From: Endomychus coccineus
Lineage: Eukaryota > Arthropoda > Insecta > Coleoptera > Endomychidae
DNA length: 64,000 nt
NCBI GenBank assembly: GCA_958510875.1
Contig: OY294067.1
Location: forward strand, 56,122,039 to 56,186,038
Direction: 5' to 3'
Under the pieces are notes generated by a model that had not been told where the DNA came from, ran no database searches, and saw only the letters and a list, made by a program, of their open reading frames with translations. Every line of letters begins with the position of its first letter. Position 1 is the first letter of the stretch. This document shows positions 43,091-54,920 of this stretch, piece after piece. The translations under genes and the position numbers were made by a program.

Positions 43091-44810
43091 TCTGTCTGAA
43101 ACGGGACTTCTTAAAACTAATTGTATCAGCACAAGCCGTCCTTATCGCATTAATTTCAATTTAAAATGCCCACGTCGTCGAAACGAACAGAAAAACCAGC
43201 AATCGAAATTGTAACACATTAATGTTTTAAGTATATGAATATGTAGCAAGAAGCCACTGCATAGCAATCTATTTCTAATAATCGAAGTCGTCTCATGCAA
43301 GTGAATAAGACGGAAACTACAATACGCTCAAGTATCTACTTTCGAACCAGATGTTAATGATTTATGAGGTAATAGGAAAAGGTTGTCAGACCTTGCTAGA
43401 AATGTTGTTTTTATCAGCAGTCTACCTAAAATATACTTAACACTATAAAAACGCATGTTGGAATTTGTAAGGGTTTCAATTAATTAAATCAGTATTAATT
43501 TGACTGAGTGATTAAACGTTTGTTCTATGTTTTACAGACTTAGGAGTCACGTTTTATGTGAATCATCTTCAGATAGATGTTTTACAATAATTGATTTCTT
43601 TAGTTAAACTATTATCACGCATGAGTAGCATTGTGAATTGCATTCTCAGTAGGACATCTGCTTTCCGGCAGATGGTGTTGAAACTTCTAGGTTCGGCAAA
43701 TACTTTGAGAGTGTTTTATTATATCACTTTCGGGTCTCACTGACGAGCCCATGAGAATGGCGAAACAGCTGTCTGAGACTATAGGACGTGTTGCCATTGT
43801 TCAAGCTGTGGACTAAAATTTTGTCTGTTACATATTAGGTAGAATACATAAGCCATGGAGTTGTCAATTCATCACTCAGAGTACATATTTAAATTAGTAG
43901 GCACCTGAAACTTGGCATATGAGGAAAGTGGTGAGAAGGAAAACTGTCTGACTCTGCGGTTAAGAGGAAATGACTAATGAATGGTAGTAGGTTGACGTGT
44001 TCGAGGCTATAAAGAAGAACTAGTGGTTTCTACACATTCGTTATGAAAATGAAACATTTTCTTTATACACGCACCATTAACATAAAATAATACCAATTTA
44101 GATTTGGAAACTTTTGTTAGGTGGACTCAGGTTTTTTTCGATTTTTATTACTTGCTCTCAATTCAAAAGTAATTGAGTGTGTGCCCTCAAAATACAATGA
44201 AGACATTTGAATGACTATTAAACCAATTGTTGCAAAATTGGCCATTACCGATAATGATTATAATAAAGACTCTTGACCCAGGTATGAATTATATATACAT
44301 TCTCGGGAAATAGGTCATATTAACACTTATGCTTTATATTTTCTCGTCATAAGACGAGAATTTATATATAATAAATAATGATTATGATGTTTTCAATCGG
44401 GGATGATGTTAAAAAAACCCTGTAATTGTCCAATACATAGGTAATCATTCAGTGTTTATCATAAAAATGAACAAAATTAAGATAATTCCAAAAACAACAA
44501 GGTTTTGATCATTTTGGTTATATTAACGTCGGTTGAAATGCACATTTACGAAAACTATCTACACCTTATTAATCACAAGCCAGCTTTTCATGTGTTCATT
44601 AATAAATTGTTGACAAAATCAGCATGTTGTTCATGAATATGAAATCACTCAAAACGTTAAAAATGAATTATTAGTGAGTTAAATAAATTGCAGATACAAA
44701 TTTTTTTTGTTCTCGACTAATAAATTAACTGACTTTCAGCTTAATCATGAAAAGTTCTGGTCTTATACTTAGTTTCTGTTGAAAGCGCCTTGATAATTTT
44801 AACATTGCTT
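43091..44810. other. AT-rich flank with scattered repeat traces
   Basis: No gene. Contains CTGACGAGCCCATGAGAATGG-CGAAACAGCTG (43740-43772, hammerhead-like core, see findings) and a third, partial copy of the dispersed repeat at 44281-44345 (ATTCTCGGGAAATAGGTCAT). The rest is featureless. Confidence 0.45.
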
Positions 44811-44814
44811 GCTG

Positions 44815-45620
44815 GGTTTTTGAATCACTTACACACAGATGGCAAAATACTCGAACAAGTAGATACATTTACATATTTAGGAGTAATAATAAACAAATAG
44901 GGAAGATCAATATGAGATAGGCGAGTGAATAGCGTAACTAATAGCTTGTACAGTGTGTCCTAGATAAGGATGTCTATCATGGGTATAACAGAAACGGTAA
45001 TAGAGGCAAAAAGGTGCATAATAAAAATTACCATTCATATGGAAGTATAAAATTTCCAATACAGTTTTTGATTTTCAAGTAATTTAGAAAAAACCGAATT
45101 TCTCGATTTCTTATTTTATTTTTTCTAGTGTTACAGTCAGAGATAGAAAACAATAGAAATGTCAGTTTCCGATAACCCCATGATAGACATCCTTATTTTG
45201 GACACACCGTGTTACAACAAAGTTAATTTTAAGTAAAAAGAAATACCTACTCAAATAAAAACTGAAATAGAATATTGTAAAACCAACATTATAGTTGTGA
45301 GTCTTGGCTAACACAAAAGACGAGAAGCAGAGTAATACTTGTAAGTATGGAAATGAGCTTCTCGAGAAGAATAGGGGAAAAGCAAGGGAGGATAAAATTA
45401 AAAATCAAATAAGTATTCCGAGAAAAATTAAATAGTTCTTGTCGAAACAACGATAGAACAATAACAACTAAAGTGGTTAGGCCATGTAAGGAGAAGCTGT
45501 GAGAAGAAGCTAAAGTAAAGAGGAACAAGATGGGAAGACATAAAATTACTCGAAAACGAAAGAAAAAAGTGGAGGGAAATATGGAAGAAAATTCCTGAAA
45601 ACTCAACTGGAACATAACTC
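44815..45620 (+). pseudogene. LINE pol C-terminal fragment, split by a MITE
   Basis: The plus strand encodes THRWQNTRTSRYIYIFRSNN in one frame; the informative frame gives HTDGKILEQVDTFTYLGVI (44828-44890) and RRVNSVTNSLYSV. After a MITE (44951-45212) it resumes with KVNFK-KEIPTQIKTEIEYC (45215-45290) and, at 45440-45600, a decayed WxGHVRR...KR..MGRHK...RKKWRE region. This is the thumb and C-terminal part of an RTE/L1-like insect LINE. It is the only non-LTR fragment here on the plus strand. Confidence 0.65.
44951..45212. mobile_element. 262-bp mariner-type MITE nested in the LINE fragment
   Basis: Inverted ends: CAGTGTGTCCTAGATAAGGA... on the left and, inverted on the right, GTGTGTCCAAAATAAGGA...; the following GTCTATCATGGG is shared, about 35 bases in all with few mismatches. 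TA precedes the left end and TTA follows the right, fitting the TA duplication of Tc1/mariner. No coding capacity. Confidence 0.72.
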
Positions 45621-46310
45621 GACACTGGAAGGTACATGAGGTCCCAGGATTGAGTAAGAATTATACTTAAAATAGGTTTAATCAAATTATAAGATTTATT
45701 GCGTTAACTATACCTTATTCTACAAACTAATTAACTACGTCTTATAAGCAAAGAACAAACAACTAATATCATTAATAACTACGTACCTCTCCAAATTCGA
45801 TGATCGTAATTGTGGGGCTTGCCTCTTAATCGCAGAGGAGTGCCATGACAATAGAAACGATTTCTTCCAATTATTAGTATCATGATTACACTATTGTTCT
45901 TTGCACTAGATATTATTGTTGGCACCCATTACTTTACATGTTCATTATCACATTATTATTAGTTACTGATTTAATTTTTGAAAAATTTTAAGGTTACTTA
46001 TTTGTAATAATTTTATAATTTCTCTCTGGAATTCGGATTTTTCAAACCTTTCTGTAGTCTGGGCCGTTATTTCGTATATATTCATTATTTTTGTGAAAAT
46101 ATTCATTGATATTAATAATTGTTCCAAATACACATTAGAAATATCACATAAAATGGTGAACTGAATTTCGAATTATATTTTGTCATTACGTTCTCAATAG
46201 GTCACTTAATAAGCGTTTAATTGGCCAAGTGTTATTTTGGAATTTTAATGATTTGTTATATTGGTTCTAATAAACTATAACAGAGTTTAACACTATACAC
46301 AAGAAACAAT
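45621..46310. other. AT-rich DNA without recognised features
   Basis: No gene, transposon end or repeat recognised. Minus-strand open frames that overlap the left edge are shadows of the LINE tail. Confidence 0.4.
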
Positions 46311-47010
46311 CACCCTTAGTCACTAAAAATACTAAGGACCTTTCAGCTACCAAATCACGGATTTGTCGAAGTCGGAAACTTTATTAAAGGTGTCGCCTAA
46401 ATGTTTTTTAGCTTGTTATTACAACTATAAACGATATAAATAAGAAATATTCACCCTCATCTACTAAAAATACTCTTAAAGTACTGAGGACCTTTCGGCT
46501 ACAAAGTAGCCATCATCGAGTAAACTAAATTATAAATTAAAATGTGCCTGTTTAAATACTATTTGTGAGATAATAATGTAGACAAGGGCTAGAGATTTAT
46601 CGGAATTTGGTAAATTGCTTTTTGGTTTATACATTTTCATCCCTTCTAAATTACCTAGATATTTGTCTGTACTGTGTTTGGATAACGCTGATTTTTCACA
46701 ATCATTTTTCTTTATATGGGCAAAATGTTCCTTATACCGAGTTAAAACGTTCCTCCTAGTTTAACCCACATAGTATTTTGAACACTACTCACAATCGATT
46801 TTGAAATTACAAAATTTCAGCTGAGGGTAACCCCCCCTTGTTTACATTATTTGCACTAAGAATTATTATCGCCCAAATAGTATTTAAACGGGCACATTTT
46901 GATTTATAATTAACCCGAAAAGGTTCTCAGTACTTTAATAGCATTTTTAGTGGATAAAGGTGAGTATTTCTTAATTATAGTGTATCCACAATGTGAACTC
47001 TTTTATAGTT
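46311..47010. repeat. Penelope-like fragments in inverted arrangement
   Basis: Minus-strand pieces: tail motif at 46335-46365, tail motif at 46489-46518 (perfect GGCTAC/GTAGCC stem followed by GAAAGG), the AAAATGTGCCTGTTTAAATAC block (46538-46558), and a GIY-YIG-region relative at 46600-46800 (TTCTAAATTACCTAGATATTTG, GGCAAAATGTTCCTTATACC, ACATAGTATTTTGAACA). From 46812 a second copy runs in the opposite direction (CAGCTGAGGGTAAC, GTATTTAAACGGGCACATTTT, GGTTCTCAGTACTTTAATAG). Head-to-head tails like this are typical of partial Penelope-like copies. Confidence 0.6.
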
Positions 47011-48460
47011 TATTAACTATAAACGATTTTAGAAAACATATTATGGAATTTAATGAAGGATAATATATGAAACATCCGAATTTTTTGAACTATTTGAAGG
47101 ATAGTGGCTCAATTTGGTTAATTGGTTGCGTCACAATTTCCTTCTTTGTTTAGAAATTAAATTATTGTTCAAAGATTTGTCGTAACCATTGTCCAACGCT
47201 ATTTGCTGAAGTTTCGCAACTTCGTTGTTATAATTTGGCTGGTTCAAAGGTAGGTTTAATAATCTATGAATAAGACTTTATTAAATAGTTATTTTATAAT
47301 TAACTGGTGTATCCATCTAGTCCCAACTGACAGACGCAGATACAAATTAAACAAACTGTGATCTATAGATCACTAACTTCCCTCACCCTTAAGAACAGAA
47401 AATATATTGATAATGATTAGAAATAGAAAAAACCCAAATTCACGTCAAATTATACTCGATGTCATCACATTGAAACATAATTCGAAGTGACAAGATACGT
47501 GTTTCATTCCATTACTATGAATCTAGTTTCCTCATAGTTTGTGGGGTATTATGTTTGGTAGAGTGTATTCAAAATTTCTAAAATAGTATTATTCAGTGGA
47601 CATTGTCTACATACTTTATTTTGACCACTGTCAAAGAGTGTAAAGAAATGTCCGAAGCTCACTTTCGTTTCGAACAAATGTAACCGTAGAAACAACTGGT
47701 TATTAAGGAAATAAAATGCTCAATATATTTTGCATGACCCTGTATGTCATCGATATCAATTTTACCTAGTAAAATGGAAGAACTGCTATCAATTAAAGTT
47801 TATTTATGTTTTGCAATGTTATTCGAATCAATCAAATTGGTAAAAGATAACTTCTACAGCCTAAGAATTGGTTTCATTGAACTCAATGCTGAATATTATT
47901 TGCATTGGTAAAAGTTCCCAACAAAAGGTTTATAAATTTTAAGTTGAATTTTATAATGTATGCCATATAGTCAGGTTCTACCTTGTGACCAAAAATGGAA
48001 AACTAAATTTGTACAGGTCTCAACTCTGGATACCTTATATAGTTACCCAAGCATACAGTGCTGTGCATCATTTATTGTAGCGTAAATTATATATAAACGA
48101 AAAAGAATTATGCTTCATTCGATAGTGTTGTAGAATTCATAACCCTATCAAAATATTGAGTTTCTTTTCGAATGAAGGTTTCAAATTGATTTCATCACAT
48201 TTATGTCAGGAGTCTACCTCTGATTTGGAGGGAAAACAGAAAATTCTAAAATAATATCTATGAAATAGTGGAATAGAAACTAGAACTAGAAATATCTTTT
48301 TCGTACAACTGTCAAATAAAGTCGACATTTTTTACCTATTCTTTCCTTCACCGTGAAAAAAAGTCTTTTTTCACTGCAACAAACCGTTTTTATAGTAACG
48401 GCTGATCATGTTAACTCGCTGTGAAATTGTATCGAAAGTATTTATTTATAACATAGATCA
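47011..48460. other. AT-rich DNA without recognised features
   Basis: No open frame above background, no recognised transposon. Confidence 0.45.
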
Positions 48461-48467
48461 ATTTAAA

Positions 48468-48830
48468 GTTACAGTTGTACAAAAATGTGGTTTGTATGTC
48501 GTTTGTGATACAGTTGCACAAACAATGTTGTTTGTATTTCGTTTGTGATACAGTTGTACAAAATGTTGTTTTTATTTCGTTCATGATACAGTTGCACAAA
48601 AAATGTTGTTTGTATTTGGTTTGTGATACAGTTGTACAAAAAATATTCTTTATATTTCGTTTGTGATATAGTTGCATAAAAAATATTGTTTGTATTTCGT
48701 TTGTGATACAGTTGTACCAAAATGTTGTTTGTATTTCGTTTATGATACAGTTGCACAAAAAAACATTGTTTGTATTTCGTTTGTGATACAGTTGTACAAA
48801 AAATGTTGTTTGTATTTCGTTTGTGAAAAT
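48468..48830. repeat. Minisatellite: nine ~40-bp units with alternating types
   Basis: The unit is about 40 bases: GATACAGTTGTACAAAAAATG then TTGTTTGTATTTCGTTTGT (given in pieces). Units begin near 48470, 48510, 48550, 48588, 48628, 48668, 48708, 48747 and 48788. The variable site alternates strictly: units 1,3,5,7,9 have TTGTAC and units 2,4,6,8 have TTGCAC/TTGCAT, so the real period is an ~80-bp dimer. Long open frames on both strands here are by-products of the repeat. There are no spacers, so it is not CRISPR. Confidence 0.9.
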
Positions 48831-51054
48831 CGTGTTTCAAGGACACACTCTAGTAAATTTTGGCCTCGACCTACGGTCTCGACCAAAAATTAACGCTCTC
48901 AAATGCCATTAAAAAAAATTGTATGCACTCAAAAAATAATTATTTCTTCTAACACGACGCAAAGGCATTGATCAATTACCTGACTTATCATGCATAGTTG
49001 AAAATGACACTTGAAGGAAAAATCAACAAGAAGGATTCGTTAATTTTGCAGATATCTCTGTCGGTGAAAATATATTGTTTAACATTCAAAATATTAAACT
49101 AAAATTGATATAAACTTTTGGTTGTAAGAAGATTGTCTAATTCTTTCGAATTCGAAGTACAGAGACTGCGCGCTAATATACACACAATAATATTGAATTC
49201 TACCACAAGATATTGAATTACTGGGGGCTGTGGCGTGGGAAAAATATGATTTGCGGAGGCCCAACCATATAAGTATACACTCAAGAGTGGAAATTATATC
49301 TTAGAATCTATGAAAATAAATTAGTAATAGCTAATAACCTTCATTCGAATTGTAAACGTTCTTTGCAATATCTTTGAAAAATCTCCAGTCTTTATAACAA
49401 TTTCTCTATGGATTGACAGTAGTGCTATGCCGCTTGATTGAGTGTTTTCATTGTTGGAAAACTGCTCTCAAAACTTGCTGTAGTAACTGCCAATGATATC
49501 GAAATATGCAAAAAAACATGAATATTTGGAAACATATATTTATTGCAGTACCCATGTGTTCTAATGCACTTTGTGTTTGATTCTCATAATTCCAAGAATG
49601 CTTTCTGACTTATGAGAAATTTTGTTGTTTCCAAATACTTGTGGAACAAAATCTTTCAAACATTTAAAACTTTCAATCCAATTTCATTCAAATGATTTGA
49701 CTATTTTACAAGCATACTGAGATTTATAATTACAGTGGGCTTGAGATGATGAGAATCTGAAATAAATGTTTTTGAAGTATTTCATGTATATTTTTCATTA
49801 ATTTATTAATATATGCTCATTATCATAAACATTTTGCTTAAGCTATAATATTTTAACCGATTATTTTATTATGCGAAGAAAATGTATATTTTCATATTTT
49901 AATTTAAGATATTCTATATCAATCTGGGTAAGCCACTGACTGGGGGCTTAAAAATTCTTCGGGCTTGTCTGAAATTATTTTGAGAAATTCTGTTTTTAAT
50001 AGATAAACAAATTTCTTCAATTGATAACATTTTTTATTGATTTTTTTACCTGAAAATGTATGTAAATATGTGTCTCCATATGTAATACAGAAGTTCATAC
50101 CAAAAGTAAGTTTAAATTTTTCCGAGAGATGCCACTAAAATCATGCTCAATCCCAATAATCAACCTGGAGTCGCAACGGCAGACAACAGTTTAAACTCAG
50201 TTTAAAATTTACGACAACTCGTTCCAGTTTTACATTTGAAGTATCACACGCATTGATAATGATTTTTTTTATCTAACTAACTGGAACGACTCTCTTGAAG
50301 CTCAGGAGAATAGACAATATAAATATAAACAACAGTTGCTTACGAAAATAACAATAGCTTCTTTATATTGTTATGATTACAGTGGAACACATCAGCTGCT
50401 GTACCTATATCAAACATGTTAATGAATTTTATAACGTAGTTGTTCTATACAGTGTTTTAGGTAATGTGTCCGCCTGGAGCTAAGATAAACGCAACGCCCG
50501 GGCTAAAAAACATGGGTTAGCTTCTATTCCTTTTATGACATTTTATGAATAAAAAATGATTATATAGAATTACAACCGCATAGTATTAAAACAATAAAAA
50601 AGGACACTAAATAAACAAACTGAAATTGAGAAAAAAATTTTTATTTAATTTGTTAACACCAAAAGAACCGGTAATAGAAATAGATATCCTATGCTTTGCC
50701 TAAACTTCGTGAAAATTATAAAACGATCTTTTATAAAATGAAACCTGAAAACCTACTTTTTTACATTTTCTTTTTGGCTGATTATATTTGGAAAAAGTTT
50801 AAATTTCTCAGACCTCCACCCGGAATTTTATTTAGAATGTTGAAATGTGACTGTTTTTTTACCATATTAACCCGTACCTGTAAGGTGTGAAGTTTAACAT
50901 TAAAGTTTAAATGGGGATTTTGCGATTCGACAGACTGTAGAGCGTAACTTTTGATGCTTCGAAAGGATTGAAATTTCGTATTGCTTCGTTTTGAATTTAA
51001 ATTTGATGTCAAAAACCATGCTTTGACAGTTACACTTGTCAAAAAACTGTCATA
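48831..51054. other. AT-rich DNA, no gene confirmed
   Basis: A minus-strand open frame at 50782-51072 (containing SNLNSKRSNTKFQSFRSIKS and RVNMVKKQSHFNILNKI) has a composition compatible with coding but I cannot assign it; its 5' end runs into the inverted repeat at 51055, which suggests a transposon-derived frame. The remainder, including 49000-50700, shows nothing. Confidence 0.4.
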
Positions 51055-51635
51055 AGTTTTAACCACGGTCATATATACAGGTCTGGGAACTCGAGGCTGT
51101 TTCCTATGTAAGAAGTGTCATCTGTTGCGTAGTACCAAAAGGGTGGCGCATGAGTCGAGAAATGTTCTCTGGCAACTGTCATTGTTGACTTGTAAACACA
51201 AGGAATACCGGCGTTTTTAGAAAAAAATGACGAAACCGTCCATTGTGCCGAAATGCAAAACGGATTCGGAAGTGCGAAAAAAATGAATGCTTGCGATTCC
51301 GTAAAGAAATCGTTCTAACGAGGTCTTCTATGAAGTTATTTTTAAGATGAGTAATACATTTTGACAAGAGTAACAGTTCTATTCCTCTCTCAAATCAGAA
51401 TAGTATATATTGCGTTACGAGAAAAATTATTTTACTTAAAATGTGCAGTTATTATCAATCAATCTTTGTATTGTGGGGCTTGAAATTTGAACTTTATGGT
51501 GCCATCTTGACAATATACTTTGATCCATGCGCCAGCTGGTGGCTGAGCGAGGGACTACGAGTTTGGCGACATGTAAGAGACTCATGTCATACATAGAGAT
51601 ACCAGACCTGTATATATATGACCGTGGTTTTAACT
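51055..51635. mobile_element. 0.58-kb element with ~31-bp inverted ends
   Basis: AGTTTTAACCACGGTCATAT and ATACAGGTCTGG at the left (51055-51086) recur inverted at 51602-51635. The interior is GC-richer than the flanks and carries a small minus-strand open frame (51179-51367) without recognised content. Probably a MITE; the target duplication is unclear. Confidence 0.6.
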
Positions 51636-53135
51636 AATAAACTTAGTATATGTAAAGTCATTTCTATCTCCAACGTAACAACCGCTTCTGTGAATTAATG
51701 AACTGTAACCAATCGATCACTGTCTTCCCTCAATTTTGTTAGCAAAATATATGCGTGTGATATATATTTATAACCAGAAAAACAGCGCTGTCATAATGGT
51801 TCAATAAAATTTTGATTGCATGAAATAATAACTACTTCGTTTTTATACCACTTTTATTAATAATAACGTGAAAACGTAACTATGGTTTCAACACCGAAGT
51901 GCCATTATCAAACAATTAGAAAATTTTATAACTGTAGTTATTATTTCATATAATCAAAATGATAAATTACCATAAAGTAACGGCTTCCACCATCGATTGT
52001 TCGGTTCAATAAAATACTATAATACCTTTTGAAAAACTGAAGATGGATTTCAAAAATACCACTTGAAACGAGGCTTCCGCGCACAAAAACAATACAGTTC
52101 ATATACAGCTATCTGAAAAACTTCAAATCCATACGACCAATAGGAACGGCGCAATCGTCTTCAGTTCTTAGGCACGCACAGGCATCATGTCAAAAATAGT
52201 CTATCAATTCAGAAATGTTCAAATCGGATATATCCGGAAACATTTTTTAGGCCGATTATAATATTTCTCTTACATCATACGAGTATACCACGTATAGTGT
52301 GGGAAGTAAAAAATCACACAATGTTGGTTATATTCTTACGACTTTATATTATACGAATTGTAAACTGATATTCGACTCACATAAGATTGAAGTTGTATAA
52401 AATATGAAATTACTTAATATGAAGATAGCATTTGGTATTTGGGACAGCCACCGCTACAATTTTTAGAAGCCTTAGAACAAACATTGACGTGATAAATGCT
52501 AGAGTTCAGGAAACTTTACCAACTTTTAAAGTACTTATAAAAGTGGGATAAGTAGTAAGTGGCCTGTTTGATATTCACAGGTGATTTGAGGGATTTAAAT
52601 CACATTATCTGCAGCGAAGAATTCTAAAATATTGTATTTTCCCAGCGGTAATGTTTTATTTCCTCTATTGGACTAATATACATTTTTATGATAAGTTTGC
52701 TAGAAGAATGTTCCTCATGAATTAAATGATCGTTTTATGTGAGATGATAATGTATTACCACATAGAGACATAAATTAAGATGCAAAATAACGATTGTTGC
52801 TAGTCACAGCTGATTGGGAACTAAAGCCTTTTTTGCACCGCAGGGACTATAACTTCCACTTCACTCTCTCATTCTAGTTTCACATTTACTCCTTTGTCTG
52901 GGGTAAAAAATGGTAGTCCTTTATCGGGTTCAAACTCATCCGTAGCAACATTACTTATTATCTTATAAACATGTTTAAAATCTTGGGAAAGTCCAAATAT
53001 TTATAATTTTTCTTTTTCTCCTTTCAACAACTTTTCCATAACGATTTATTAATAATATTTTTTACACCAGAAGAATATTTCTCACACAGTTTCATATTAA
53101 TCGGTAATCGGTTGAATATTTTTTTACATAATTTC
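51636..53135. other. AT-rich DNA with one small foldback
   Basis: 51808-51834 (ATTTTGATTGCATGAAATAA...) recurs inverted at 51934-51960, a MITE-like foldback of about 150 bases. The remainder to 53135 has no recognised feature. Confidence 0.5.
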
Positions 53136-53503
53136 TTATGAATTTGTAAGTTTCAGTCCCTGTGGTGCAAAAAATAGCGTATATACCAAGGAGCTAAAGT
53201 GCCTTTTGATCCCTCAAGTGATCTTCACTCTCGGGATAAAAAGTCACACACTTTAGTTCCTTGATATACAAGGTGTTTTGGCGGGAAATAGAAATGTTCA
53301 AAGGACAAGTCTAGGAAGCCAAAATAAGCAAAATGAGCACATATGTTCAATTCTGATTTTTATTTGTTATTCTAAAATAATTCAGTATTTCTTTTTAAAA
53401 AGTTGATCAAGTTAACTTTGATAATGTTATCCCGAATGGGAATATTAAGTAGGCAAGTTGTAAGATTCTGAAAATGCCTCACAAATTCAGTCATAAAGAA
53501 TTT

Positions 53504-54001
53504 TCAAATAAAAAAAAGACTTTCTTGAGAATCACTCAAGCAAGTCAGCAAATCCCTTTCATTATTCTCGCTGTCATCAGCAAAGAGCAGGAGATTAGCC
53601 GCTCCCACTGCCTGAACCAGATCATTAATGAAAATAAGGAATGGTAGCGGACCAAGGACAGATCCCTGTAGAACTCCGCTAACAACCTTACCATGTTCCG
53701 AGGAGGTTCCGTTGATAATAGTATACTGTTTTCGGCTGGATAAAAAAGAGTGAATTAAATTACAGCAGTTGTTATCAAATTTGTAAAATTTCAGCTTATC
53801 AACAAGAATGGAAGGAGAAACCAGGTCAAGAGCTTTGCTTAGGTCATAAAAGAAAGTGCCTACGATGAACCCTTTTTCCATACCGCTCACAATGATCTCT
53901 ATAAGTTTATTTACCGCATCATTGGTGCTCCTATTCTTACTGAAGCCAAACTGATTGCAATAAAAAATGTTCGACTTTTCAAAATAGTCGGTTATCCTCA
54001 A
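53504..54001 (-). pseudogene. Reverse transcriptase fragment, tandem unit 1
   Basis: Encodes ITDYFEKSNIFYCNQFGFSK, NRSTNDAVNKLIEIIVSGME, GTFFYDLSKALDLVSPSIL (catalytic D box), LIHSFLSSRKQYTIINGTSS, VVSGVLQGSVLGPLPFLIFI and LLLFADDSENNERDLL (FADD catalytic box). These are RT motifs 2-5 of a Jockey/CR1-type LINE. It lacks the palm end and thumb after CLSDSQESLFF; further left the sequence jumps to a C-terminal-looking NFLKRKT block that is frameshifted in this unit. Confidence 0.85.
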
Positions 54002-54245
54002 GCACGATTTGTAAGTTCCAGTCCCTGTGTTGCAAAAAATAGCGTATATACCAAGGGACTAAAGTGCCTTTTGATCCCTCAAGTGATCTTCATTCTCGGC
54101 ATAAAAAGTCACACACTTTAGTTCCTTGATATACAAGGTGTTTTGGCAGGAAATAGAAATGTTTAAAGGACATGTCTAGGAAGCCAAAATAAGCAAAATG
54201 AGCACATATGTTCAATTCTGATTTTTATTTGTTATTCTATAACAA

Positions 54246-54920
54246 TTAGGTTTTTCTTTTTAAAAAGTTGATCAAGTTAACTTTGATAATGTTATCCCGA
54301 ATGGGAATATTAAGTAGGCAAGATGTAAGATTGTGAAAATGCCTCACAAATTCAGTCATAAAGAATTTGCCGATAAAAAAAAGACTTTCTTGAGAATCAC
54401 TCAAGCAAGTCAGCAAATCCCTTTCATTATTCTCGCTGTCATCAGCAAAGAGCAGGAGATCAGCCGTTCCCACTGCCTGAACCAGATCATTAATGAAAAT
54501 AAGGAATAGTAGAGGACCAAGGACAGATTCATGTAGAACTCCGCTAACAACCTTACCATGTTCCGAGGAGGTTCCGTTGATAATAGTATACTGTTTTCGG
54601 CTGGATAAAAAAGAGTGAATTAAATTACAGCAGTTATCAAATTTGTAAAATTTCAGCTTATCAACAAGAATGGAAGGAGAAACCAGGTCAAAAGTTTTGC
54701 TTAGGTCATAAAAGAAAGTGCCTACTATGAACCCTTTTTCCATACCGCTCACAATGATCTCTATAAGTTTATTTACAGCATCATTGGTGCTCGTATTCTT
54801 ACGGAAGCCAAACTGATTGCAATAAAAAATGTTCGACTTTTCAAAATAGTCGGTTATCTGATACCTCAAGCACGATTTGTAAGTGTTCCAGACCCCCCCA
54901 AAAAATAGCGTATATACCAA
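54246..54920 (-). pseudogene. Reverse transcriptase fragment, tandem unit 2
   Basis: Same content as unit 1, with RKNTSTNDAV, FYDLSKTFDLVSPSI, VVSGVLHESVLGPLL (PQG box damaged to HES) and LLLFADDSENN. Here the frame stays open past the FADD region into IGKFFMTEFVRHFHNLTSCL and IIKVNLINFLKRKT. The thumb domain is missing at the same place as in unit 1, so that deletion preceded the tandem duplication. Confidence 0.85.

Noticed and set aside
45453..45466. Adenine-rich tracts near LINE tails as polyadenylation sites of a host gene
   Set aside because: No host coding exon on that strand leads into them.
45289..45685. Minus-strand hydrophobic frames rich in Phe/Leu/Ser
   Set aside because: They are complements of a Lys/Arg-rich LINE C-terminus on the plus strand.
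48468..48830. Regular repeats resembling a CRISPR array
   Set aside because: Units abut with no unique spacers, and the host is eukaryotic.
48469..48846. Open frames of 115-125 codons on the minus strand and shorter ones on the plus strand
   Set aside because: They translate a 40-bp minisatellite; every frame gives a repetitive peptide with no family resemblance.
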